Shown here: in pieces, positions 1 to 9,792 of the stretch
Numbering within the stretch: the stretch's first letter is position 1
Layout: every line of letters starts with the position of its first letter
NCBI GenBank assembly: GCA_050084515.1
Contig: CM114271.1
Location: 3,348,001 to 3,412,000, forward strand
Source of the DNA: Blasia pusilla
Lineage: Eukaryota; Marchantiophyta; Marchantiopsida; Blasiales
Length of the DNA: 64,000 bases
Reading direction: 5' to 3'
Position numbers and translations under genes: made by a program
The notes under the pieces: generated by a model
Seen by the model: only the letters and a program-made list of their open reading frames with translations
What the model was told of the DNA's origin: nothing
The model's database searches: none

Positions 1-762
1 GATATATGTTGGAAAGGTGCACATGTGTAGATGCTAGTTTGTTTTATTATTAGCATTTGCACATGTTAGATGTTAAATTCAAGTACGACTCAAACTGTGC
101 TTTTTCTTGCTTGACGAATATGAGATTACATAAAAGTGAATACGAGACATGACTGAAAGAAAATGGGGAATCCCAAAAGACTTATGAGGAGGGAAACTCC
201 AAGGTTAGAAAAAAAAGGTAACTCTTAAAATATAATATCACAAACACCCGAAATAATCTATATTATTATGGGAGTGTCACGTCGTTTAGAATAGATCGGT
301 GAGCTCTAGTAGAGCGTCTTCAAGAGTAGTGGAGGACAGGCCTAGGAGGTCGAGGATGACAAGCTGAGGCCCCAGGAAACCTGAGAGAGCAAGTTTCCCC
401 TTCGTTTTGGCTCACTTGGAGCCATATTGAGGAACTTACTATTTTAGGTAAGTACCATTTTGGGTATATGATCGACTTTCTATTTTTGGTAAGTGGCCCT
501 TGACCTCCTACATCAGGTCAAAAGCCAAGGAGGTGACTTGGGAGAATACGTTACCATGGACAAAGCTTGGGAGAGGGGAGGGGTATATATCCCAAGGAGA
601 GAGAGAGCTTGAGAGCTCATTCTCTCTTTGTTGAACCTCTTGGCATGAGGCGGCGGAGCTATGGTCCCTTGCCTTGTGAGTGTAACCCAAGCCTCTCATT
701 AGGAGAGTGGGTTTGGTTTGACATGAGAGAGAGTGCACACCTTTGAGAGCTATGGTGTTAGA

Positions 763-802
763 TTGTGTAGAGAGAGATTAGATCTAATCTCTCTCTACAC
801 AA
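763..802. repeat. Perfect 40-bp palindrome
   Basis: Two 20-nt arms, 763-782 and 783-802, are exact reverse complements with no spacer. The core is GTGTAGAGAGAGATTAGA followed by its complement. It lies in GA-rich sequence downstream of a TATA-like motif. It could form a cruciform or an RNA hairpin. Its role is unknown. Confidence 0.85.
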
Positions 803-1371
803 AGAGAGAATTTGAGAGCTACAATGCGGGAGCTTGGTGGAGTTTCGATGTGTATGTAGGTTAGGGACCGTGTTCCCTGCTTCATGACTCATGGGAGTGC
901 TCACGGGAGCAAGAGTCATTCAGTTTGATGTTTTCCTTTACTGTTTTTTCGTACGGGAGAGTGGCGTGCGGAAGCGTTGCCCAAATGTTGGTAGAATTTG
1001 AGTGTGTGGGAGGATTACCCATGCCGGTGCTCTGGGGAGCACCATACAGCTTTCTGATTTTTCTTTTCACAAGTTTTATATTTTCTTTGGGAGAAATCAG
1101 CGCGGAAGCGTTGCCGAATGTTGGGTAGAAGAAAGAGACGTTGGGCTTTACGACAATCCCCGTCAGTTTTTACAGGAATGTCCAATTCAAATACTTTGTA
1201 ATTTTGGCGTAGATCGTGAAGCTTTGCACGCTGTGCAACAAACAGTGCGCAATTTGGAGTTGCGAGCAAAAAGTTATGGTCAATCTTGCAAAACTGCCAT
1301 TGCTAGGCGATTTTTAGGGTTAAATTGTGCAAACCCTTAACCAACCGCCACACCGGCGGCGGCCGTCGCCG

Positions 1372-1500
1372 TCATAGTCAACGGTCAACCGTCACCATCA
1401 CAGGTCAACCATCACCAACGACGGTCAACCGTCAGTGTCACCGTTCGGCCGTCACCATCAACGGTCAACCGTCACCGTCAATGGTCCACCGTCCGTTGTC
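1372..1500 (+). repeat. Degenerate minisatellite, GGTCAACCGTCACC unit
   Basis: Imperfect tandem copies of a roughly 18-20-bp unit built on CGGTCAACCGTCACCATCA. Several copies contain the small dyad CGGTCAACCG. No gene is supported here. Open frames through it are a by-product of the repeat. Confidence 0.65.
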
Positions 1501-2439
1501 CACCCTTGGTTGCCATTGCCGCCGTTACGGAGTGGAGGGTCTTCCACAACGTTCGTTGATTCTCGGACTTGCGTCGCCATCACGTACTTTGTTTTGGTCG
1601 CCACCGTCATCAACCTGTGATGGCATATGACCTCCTGTTATAGTGTTTGAGTTTTGATTTCATGCTGCTATGTTATGATTGGTAGCCGCTCAACGACGAT
1701 CGGGTACCGTGCGGTGACGCTCGTAGCCGCAACGCGCCACCGATTTCCGCGCCGTGCTGCTCATGGCCGCACCGCACCGTCTCGATCTCAGAGCCGCTTG
1801 GGCATTGTGGAGCAGAGTGTGGGTTTATTGTTGATTGAGGAGGGTATGCCGCCGAGTGCCGCATCCCATCATCGAGGGCCGTGCCGTTCGTAGCCGTTCC
1901 GTGCCGCCTGCAACGCCGCATTGTTCTGCTGGAACCGCACCGTCTATCGAGGAGTTTTGAGCAACGTTAGTACGGGAGGAGTATGACTTGCTAATTGGAG
2001 GAGTTGTCTCCACGACCGAGTTGGGGTCGAGATTTGCAGTTGCTGAGGAGCGACATCGACATGTATTCAGGTTACCCATTCTAGTCCTTTACCTTGCACG
2101 TGTGAGGGATTCTCGGATTTGGGTAGTTTATTTGGGGATATTGGGTGTGTGGATGCTGAGAGCATCATTTATGTATGTGGTTTAGGGGACATAGACCTGT
2201 GTGGGATGTCCGGAGTTGAGGGTAGGTTGTCGATGAGATGATAGCCTGGTCGATTTGCCGCATCACGCCGCTTATTTCCGCACGTTACATGTCTCGGGGA
2301 GGGAGAGTGTAGATCGAGTGCCGCATGTTTGGGATAAGTGATTGAGGGATTACTCGCGAGGCAAGAGTGATATGGTGAGAAGGGCACGAGGGTCATCACG
2401 GCGTCCATTCGGGACTTTGAGAGGCGAGGTGGTGAACCC

Positions 2440-2871
2440 GAGAGTAGCTCTAGAGGTTTTACGCGGAGTGGCGTGAGGTTCCGAGGGTCTTCACTTCAGG
2501 GACCACCTCAACCTCCTTCTGTGTCATCGTCACACGAGGGGGAGGGTGTAGAGGAGTTTGTGAGCACATCGCCACACATTGTGAGTGGTCCTACCAGTTG
2601 GGCGTACGAGATGGACGACCGGGGTATAGGACCGAGGTTTTCAGTGCGATGAGGGTGCGATTGAGTTGCACGATTTCATAGCGAGTTTAGGAGTTGGTGC
2701 AACTCCCAGCGGGCCACGAACTCTAGAGAGTTCAAACCGTTTACAGCATGGAACGGTATGTTCCAGCATTTAGAGGGGGCACCCATGGACGATTACCATG
2801 AGTTTTCCCATAGATATACCCAGGAGATTGAGGCATGGCGACTCTACTACGACCCACACTATGTGTCCTAG
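2440..2871 (+). pseudogene. Ty3/gypsy gag fragment
   Basis: Conceptual plus-strand translation contains RGFTRSGVRFRG, then an acidic Ser-rich stretch, a WAYEMDDRG-like segment and FQHLEGAPMDDYHEFSHR. The same order occurs in the gag of the gypsy element at 38.2-38.9 kb on the minus strand (LTRSGVRYRG, WQEMDDMG, then a later FDHYIQRDR). Gag would form the capsid of a retrotransposon particle. Stops and frame changes interrupt it. Homology ends abruptly at about 2872, where an oppositely oriented RNase H begins, so this is a rearrangement junction. Confidence 0.6.
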
Positions 2872-2874
2872 ATA

Positions 2875-3733
2875 GTGACGCCACTTCCTCAAGCAATGAA
2901 CCATCGTGAACAACTTTTTCTTATGAGTGGGCCATCTCTTTTCGGTGTCATGAAGCTTCTTGCTCTCGTATGCTTCAAGTCTACCTTTTTGCACCAATAT
3001 TCCTACTCACGAAATCATTAGCATCAGTGTGCACCTCGAATGGTTGGTCAAACTCCGGAAACTTCAGAAGTAGTTCTTGCGAGAGGATCTCCTTGACTCG
3101 GTTAAACGCTTCATCCTTTTCCTCGGTCCATGTTGTGTTTGAAAACTTGGTGGTCCAATCTGTGAGAGGTTTCGCTATTCTCAAAAAGTTCTTCACGCAT
3201 GTTTGGTAAAATTGGACCGCTCCAAAGAACCTCTTCATCCTCTTCACAGTAGAAGGCGGTTCCCATTTGATAATCGCGCTTACCTTTTCCATGTCTGAAC
3301 TCACTCCATCTGCACTAACCACATGCCCCAAGAACTTGATCTTCATCAAACCAAACTCACTCTTATCTGCATTCACATACATCTTGTTTGCCTTGAGTTT
3401 CTCAAACACCGTCTTCAAATGTCGAGGGTGCTCCTATAGTGTTTTCAAATAGATGAATATTTCATCTATATAGATGATCACAAACTCATCCGTCTCCTTA
3501 TGAAAGATGGAGTTCATCAAAGTGGCGAACGTCGAAGGTACATTACAAAGACCAGAAGGCATTTCTACAAACTTCGAAGGACCAAAAATTAAAACTGTGG
3601 GAACCACGCTCGATGTTGTAGCTATCATCTCCTGGCGTACCTGCAAAACATCCCAAGAAGTCCAAGGGTTTCTCTCTTGATCACCCCTCGACGTGTCGAT
3701 CTCCTCAGGTCTTGCCCCCAGCCACTGCCTCAA
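2875..3733 (-). pseudogene. Ty3/gypsy reverse transcriptase and RNase H remnant
   Basis: Minus-strand translation from 3733 downward gives RT palm motifs: a FVIIYIDEIFIYL box (catalytic YIDD normally, here YIDE), then KSEFGLMKIKFLGHVVSADG, the FFGAVQFYQ thumb block and a TWTEEKDEAFNRVKEIL connection. The RNase H start KKLHDTEKRWPTH and HCLRKWRHYLG follows near 2980-2880. At least three frame breaks and the YIDE change make it inactive. It is a different lineage from the pol at 31-34 kb, whose equivalent block reads VRAFLGLANFYRRYVKG. Family assignment is firm; function is lost. Confidence 0.85.
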
Positions 3734-4440
3734 CCGTCTTGGTAGGCATGGGGCTCACCAATTAAAGCAACAGTTGTGATCTGTCGTATCCTCAAATGAC
3801 CCTTCTCAGCTACTCCTAAGCTGAAAATCCATATCAAGCAATTTAGGTCCATTGCATGATCCAAGACATAACGTCGTCATGCCTTTGATAGTGACGATAT
3901 TGCTGTCACTCATATGGGAAATCCCATCGCTCACTCGCGCTCATTGGCGTTGGGCTCCACCAACCGTTGTACCTGGTCATCCCAAACCAAGCCATGCCGG
4001 ACCTCCTTGAATGCATAGGAAGCGGGAAAACTCTAAAATGTGGGAAAGGTTGCCCGTGGCATACCAATCCTATTGACTACACTCAACGGCAGTCGATCAT
4101 CGTGCCTCACTTCCTATGATCAACGGCCTAGATCCAATATGGAATCCACCAAAAATTGGGAGGGGCTCTCCACTTGCGCATTTGCGCTCCGCAACACCTC
4201 GTATGGCACCAAGTTGGTCCACCAAAGATGCGGGTGGTGTGCTCTAGAACCAACACTAGCCGCATCCAAAAACAATGCTGAGCCGATCCATGCATGCACT
4301 TGATGTGCACTCATCACCACCTGTGACCTCAAATCTCCCAAGATCGGCACATTCTCTAAAATGTACGTTGGAGAACGGGATTGATGCTCCTGCAAGTGTT
4401 GCACAATCCGCATCATCTTCCGAAACAACCTAGACCGAGT
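3734..4440 (-). mobile_element. Ty3/gypsy internal region fragment, empty-site relative of 34.6-36.1 kb
   Basis: Nucleotide similarity runs collinearly with 34.58-34.86 kb and then 35.86-36.06 kb of the second gypsy element. Shared stretches include tcatcccaaa, the gcatcca/gcatcta block and ttctctaaaatgtacg versus ttctccaaaatgtacg. The copy here has no counterpart of 34862-35862, which supports reading that interval as a later insertion. No intact ORF. The stretch probably lies upstream of RT in pol. Confidence 0.6.
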
Positions 4441-6039
4441 TACTAGAAGAAATCCATGGTTTTATGACTAGGTTATATGACTCAAGTGAGTCATACTTTA
4501 CATACCACGGCTAACAATGAATGACGACTAAATTGGACATAAAAGCCAAGTCATATTTTTCTGGCAACTAGGCTAACTATGATGGTTGGCTTAGGTGGAA
4601 GTTGGTACATGACTGGAGGGTGTAGTCATAAAGCCATGATCGACACGTCACTTAGATAATGTGGAAGAATGCCATATCAGCGTATGACATGGACAATTTG
4701 GTATGACGTGGCCCTCATGATGTGGACTATTTATTGTGATGTGTCATCGATGACATGTACTATGAATATGACTCGTGAGTGATTTGTGTATATTCCCTCA
4801 GTTACCACCAATGACTATTGTAGTTGTGTTTAGTGTGCAAAAGTTCATAATATCCTACCATGATGCAACAAGTGTATTTAATTTAGGAGGAATCAAAATT
4901 CGTGGTAATAGTTATGACTCTATGAGTCATAATTAAGTCGTCCCTAACGACTCGTGTAGTCGATTTTTTAATTGGAATCCTGGGATTGATTCATGTAGTC
5001 GTGTACCATGAGTGGACGAGTAGAGCCGCATGACTATCGTAGAAACAAACACAACTGATTGAGTCATGACGATATGACTGTGTGAGTTGCGAACAATAAT
5101 TAGTCCTAACAATAGAACTGAATGAGTCATAATTGTATGATTAGATAGCACTTGAAGCTCACTACTTCAGTGATTGGATTTCACTATGCTAGTAATATCG
5201 ATATGACTAGTGATAGTATCAATATTTCATTTTATTGGATTTTTTTGTATGCCTTTGAATGGTGCTAGAATTAATGGATCTGAATTAGTGAATCCTCTTA
5301 TCTATTTTTATGGTGAACACTTAAGCATTTTTCTTAGCATACACTACAGTTCTGAGAAAAGTGCACATAACAAAACATTAATACAAACAAAAAAACGAAT
5401 TACAAACAAGTAGTGTGTGGACATTATGCTGTTACACAAAGAATGGGCATTCCGGAAGCAATGAAGAATAAGCATATATTGTTTTCAAAGTTTGAAACGA
5501 GACTAAGAAGTATATCTTGTTGTAAAGAAAACACATGCAAACAGCCAACCAATCAATGGATAGATGGAGATTCTAAAAAACAGATCTTGAGGGATGGAAA
5601 GTCATCAAGAAGTCGTCTTGATACTATTTGATGCAAAACCAGACACAACTTTATATTTTTGTATCCAAATAAAACATAAAAAGTGACTCAAATCAAGATA
5701 AGATATCAAAATCAGTGGAGTTCTGAAGTCTCAACTACAATGGGCAAGATAGATGTCTTTTGCCTATAAAAGTCACCCTTAAAAATAAAGATAGGACATA
5801 TTAGAGAGTCGGAAGCCAAAAGAAAGAACTATCCTACTAGATCACCTTTCTCATGTGCATTTCTGGCCAGAGCATGCTCAAACCAATCGTATAACCAAAT
5901 GTTTCTTGTGCGGGGTCGTCTATCAAATTTGGCATCCACAAAGCGTGTTCCGGATCGAACACCTCATGAAGGTGAACCCTAACCATGCCTAAGGGGATGT
6001 CCTTGGCAAGGAACTTTTTCCTTCCACCAAAACCTGAAA
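4441..6039. other. AT-rich region without a gene
   Basis: No coding region is supported. Between 4480 and 5140 the TGACTCA/TGAGTCA heptamer or close variants recur in both orientations (near 4483, 4769, 4915, 5061 and 5122). From 5170 to 5830 the sequence is AT-rich with short non-conserved frames. A minus-strand open stretch at 5840-6039 (GGRKKFLAKDIPLG, later HEVFDPEHALWMP) follows a good acceptor (catttcag) and may be a further exon of the transposase gene to its right. It lies outside the inverted repeat, so it cannot be compared with the other arm. Confidence 0.4.
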
Positions 6040-6101
6040 TGTGAGAAGGGACCCCAATGTGAGAAGGGAACAAAAATAGCTCAGAAGTCAAAGAAATAAG
6101 C

Positions 6102-6620
6102 TACCTGTCGGAACCAGACGGGTTGCAAGGCCGAGGCATCCCATGAACAACTCTGCGACCTGTCGGTTCCTGACGTGTTGTAACACCCAGGAACCACCTA
6201 GTGCAACCCATCCGATTCCGACGGGTTGCAAGTAAATTTGGCAAAACTCCTTGCAACCTGTCCTTTTCCGACTGGTTGCGCACTCAGGCAACCCGTCAAC
6301 CCGTCCTTTTCCGACTGGTTGCACTCTCACGAAACCCGTCAACTCGTCTGATTCCGATCGGTTGCAAGTAAATTTGGCCGTGCGACTTGCAACATATCGG
6401 TTTCGGACTGGTTGCACACTCAAGCAACCCGTCAACCCGTCCTTTTCCGAGTGGTTGCACTGTCACGAAACCCGTCAACCTGTCCGATTCTGACCGATTG
6501 CAAATAAATTTGGCCGTGCGACTTGCAACGTGTCGGTTTCTGATTGGTTGCACACTCATGAAACCCGTCGGTAAGCGACGGGTTGAACACTCAAGCAACC
6601 TGTTGCATCCGACAAGTTTC
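6102..6620. repeat. Palindrome array with 135-bp higher-order period
   Basis: About twelve copies of the GCAACCCGTCGG...CCGACGGGTTGC palindrome, many degenerate, spaced 40-50 bp. A higher-order unit of about 135 bp is visible: the marker caa(g/a)taaatttgg starts near 6229, 6365 and 6500. The array lies in the 3' part of the left-arm transposase gene. It is open in two minus-strand frames that read repeats of (V)QPV-NR type, so low-complexity peptide coding cannot be excluded. Confidence 0.8.
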
Positions 6621-8729
6621 CTGGTTTCTTCGGTTTGAAATTCCTATAGTGCCCACGCTTCTCAACTTTAGCTGTAACTCTTCAAACAATTTTCAGCGAG
6701 ATAAATTAGTGAACTCACCTCCTGCATGAAGTTTCCCCATTGTCTCATTCTTACAATCCACAAACTCAACCAAGAGCATAACTCTTTGTACTTCCCCTCA
6801 ATCGCATGTTTCCTCCACCACCCATGAATTTCTTCTTGGCATTCCATGGCATGTTTCAAGGTTTTGCTGTCTTTGCAACGTTGGAGTAGAGTGACATGCT
6901 CCGTCCTCTTATTCTCCTTGATGCAAGATTTGGTGTACTGGGTCACAGATTGTTACCAATGGAAAGCATCCGACCTTTCTCTCTCCGGTTGAACCTCCCC
7001 ACCCCAAAACACTTCCCTGATAGCAATCCACCCAGGTTGTGCATTGTTCGCCATGAACCCATAAATTTCTGGAGGTGGCCTTTTGTTTTCCTTCACCACC
7101 TCCAATAAGAGTAACCAACACATCTTCAAACTGCTAACGTCTTCTGCTTTTACTTCACAGAAAAATATAGTTTTCAGTCCCTTCTCCACGTGGTCATAAA
7201 CATGAGCACCCATTGTCAACCATCCGTTCAGTACTCTATAACAAATATCAAAGCTTACCCAGCTGCCGTAAAGATCTTCCCCTTCCCTCATTCGATCTAT
7301 AAGATCGAGGCCACTCGACGGACCTGTCGTCAATATTTTGAAGACATAGGCCCTGAATCCTTCACCTCCCTGGCCCATGAAATGCCATCTCTGAATGAAT
7401 GGAAATCTGGAGTTGGTCTTGATTATGGCAATGGCATCCATTTCGGCCGTCTTTCCATCTAGTACCCGTATTTGACGCACCAAATTCCGGAAGCATTCAG
7501 GATCAGCGAGAAATGCGAGATTTTCCCATAGTTGTTTCTCCTCAGCAGCCGTGATCTCGCCGTGTCTAGGGATTCCAAGCAGTTGTTCAAAAATTTGTGA
7601 TGTTGTTGTTAACTTGATCACTCCGGGCTATGAACTCGGAGAGTTTCTGTAGACCTCGGCCACTTTCTTCGCCACATCCTCCTTGATGTGTCTCTGAATT
7701 GCATCAGTCACAGGATGAGTGTGGGAGCCAACATGAACTGCCAACCTTGTGTACTCTGACGTGGAACCCAAGTCGTGGACAATGAAAAATATGTATGCAG
7801 GACACGCTCTAATGCGGAAAGGGGATGCCTGATAATGAGGACATCGATGGCCTCTCAGCCGTATGGTGGCACCGACCTCATATGGAGTTTCTGCATTTTT
7901 GGGAGGGAATTACGACGTATTGACCCGCCCGTTGCACTCTAGATACAGGCATGCTGGACTTCTACACTCCAAGGCTCCAACGCATTGGCGGCGGGAGACA
8001 ATCCAAGGACCATCTGGAATTGAAGCACTAGTCCGTTGAAGCCTGCACGATCGATGACAATCAGACTTTCTATCCGTACCCTTCAAGCTTCGTCCATCTT
8101 TCTTGTGAGCAGGAGCAGCAAGTGGAGGCAACTCAAAAATGCAATTACCATCGTACGTGGGCGGCAGCTCGTTGACCAAAATGTGCTTGAACATTTTAAA
8201 GGCCAGAGACGATAGCAAACTATTTCCTGATACTCGCAAGAGGAACGAGTAGGCGCACAGAGGGCCCGGTTTGTGTCCGACAGATTCACTGAGGTAGACA
8301 ACATCGGGAATTTCTTTAGGAAGTACAACATTCTAAGGAACGTGTGAAGTTGGAGTCGATGTCGGATCTACTGAGCTAGGAGTTGCAAACATAGAGTTCG
8401 GTGCACTAGGAAATTCTCGACCGTCTACTTGGGAAACTAAGGAATTCAGAGGCAAGCCGTAAACTTTGTATTGACCATTTGCTAGAGGTAGGAGATTCCA
8501 TACTTTACGGTCAGCAATCACTGGCTGGATTATCTCACCTATTATGTCCTCCGTACCGTCCACCCTAACATCCTTGGACACAGAGATGGTTCCAATTTGG
8601 AGAAGAAATAGAAGTGAGAAAATTTTCATCCACTGGTATGAAAGACTCATGAGCTTGCGGTCGAACGATTTCTGATTGAGGAAGGGCCGATAGATGACTG
8701 CCACAAGTGAGCTTCACATAATTATCCAT
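6621..8729 (-). pseudogene. MULE-like transposase, left-arm copy
   Basis: Probable start ATG at 8729-8727, downstream of a TATAAATT at 8823-8816. N-terminal block MDNYVKLTC..., then a Cys/His cluster: RRQCVGALECRSPACLYL at about 7930-8010 and ACPAYIFFIVHD with GSHTHPV at about 7710-7800, resembling WRKY/GCM1-type fingers of MULE transposases. The core at 6953-7621 has a probable first DDE Asp in WVSFDICYRVLNG (about 7245) and a block FMANNAQPGWIAIREVFWGG, where the right arm has FMADNAQ. Then come DAFHWQQS and a WWRKHAIEG...RQWGNF tail ending at a gtgagt donor (6719). Lesions: a 2-nt deletion near 8610 relative to the right arm, stops near 7620-7910, and Asp to Asn in FMANNAQ. Family assignment rests on motif pattern, not a search. 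Confidence 0.6.
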
Positions 8730-8815
8730 TCCCAGAAGATTCCACCGGGAGGAGACTGAGAATAAGAATGAGGATAAGAATGGGAATGGGTATGACAATA
8801 AGAATGAGAATGTTC

Positions 8816-8823
8816 AATTTATA
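8816..8823 (-). promoter_or_regulatory. TATA box of left-arm transposase gene
   Basis: TATAAATT on the minus strand, followed by GAACATTCTCATTCTTATT-type repeats and then the ATG at 8729. The right arm has the same element at 18002-18009, so it predates the duplication. Confidence 0.6.
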
Positions 8824-8914
8824 GTGAATAGGGACTTAGATTCTCCTGACAGAATTTGACTGACAAGATGAAGTTTGGTAGGTGAGATTGTCTGACATGA
8901 TGGATTCAATTCTG

Positions 8915-9424
8915 TTGCAACCTGTCAGAGTCCGATGGGTTGCAAAATTTGGGAATCAAAGACGTGGGTTACGAAGCACCCAGTTCCATTTTTTCTTTCC
9001 GTGTCCCAATGCAAATTGGAAGCCCTCGGAGTCCGTTGGGTTGGTACCCCCTTCATGCCGACCAATGGTCTTTTGAGACAATTTTGCTAGCATCAAACAC
9101 GAGACATCGCTTGCAGTTGCATTTGCATTTGCTAAGGTAACTAATCGCTGGGGACTGTTACGGGATTGTCCAACTCAGGGTAGACCTTCTGACCCGTCGG
9201 ATTGCAAGAGGTTGCCTCAGAACTATCCGTTGTCGCATTGTTACCCGAGGGATAGAAAAGAGTGCAACCTGTCGGTAACCGACAGGTTTCCCAGGTACCT
9301 CGCCTATTACCCTAAGATGAGGGAAGCGTGCAACCCGTCGGCCTCCAACGAGTTGCGCGGGTACCTCGCGTTCTTGCCCCAAGACGGCGGAGGCGTCCAA
9401 CCTGTCGAACTCCGACGGGTTGCC
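8915..9424. repeat. Intergenic cluster of the 27-nt palindrome
   Basis: About six copies between the two divergent genes of the left arm: about 8917-8945, 9019-9050, 9190-9220, 9262-9291, 9329-9358 and 9394-9424. The copy at 9264-9286 is a perfect dyad (AACCTGTCGGT, A, ACCGACAGGTT) although both half-sites differ from the consensus. Spacing in the last four is about 67 bp, the same period as the expanded array of the other arm. Confidence 0.75.
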
Positions 9425-9555
9425 GGGATAGCTCGGCTAGGACGGATGCCGCGGATGGTCTAGATGTGGTTTTCACGTCCAGATCTCCATAGCAATCGAC
9501 ACGTCGCCGTCGGAACGACGGTGCGACCCAACGGTCATCCCAACCGCTCGAAAAG

Positions 9556-9563
9556 TATAAATA
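9556..9563 (+). promoter_or_regulatory. TATA box of left-arm plus-strand gene
   Basis: TATAAATA about 230 nt upstream of the ATG at 9793, followed by GGCTAGGGTT, a context common at plant start sites. The right-arm equivalent (minus strand, 16753-16746) reads TACAAATA, so its promoter is probably weakened. Confidence 0.6.
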
Positions 9564-9792
9564 GGCTAGGGTTCGCTCATTTCCGGTTTTTTGTTTCTCG
9601 ATCTCGATTGCTCTTCAGCACAGTAGCGGACCAGATACCAAGGGGTGCTTTACACGATGACTCATCAAGGCAACTCATCGAGGCGATTCATCTAGGAAAT
9701 TCATTGAGGCGACTCATCTGAGCTACTCATCAAGGCGACTCATCGTGCACAGAAAGTAACTTCGTTGTCGATAGGAGGCATTTTCGGGAACA

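Larger units (their letters stand above)
1..2389. other. Non-coding, retroelement-derived left flank
   Basis: No convincing coding region. The stretch 470-900 looks like LTR or leader DNA: a TATA-like tatatat near 583, then GA-rich sequence and a perfect palindrome (listed separately). A motif resembling gcggaagcgttgcc occurs twice, near 968 and 1104. From about 2090 the sequence weakly resembles the leader of the gypsy element at 38.9-39.3 kb read on its minus strand, so this is probably the 5' part of a related element on the plus strand. LTR borders and a primer site could not be fixed. Confidence 0.4.

Noticed and set aside
1002-1340. 112-codon plus-strand ORF
   Set aside because: No recognised domain. 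It overlaps a minus frame of similar length and a duplicated GCGGAAGCGTTGCC motif typical of repeat DNA.
5210-5640. Two AT-rich plus-strand ORFs of about 70 codons
   Set aside because: No motif, no splice context, and composition like the surrounding non-coding DNA.
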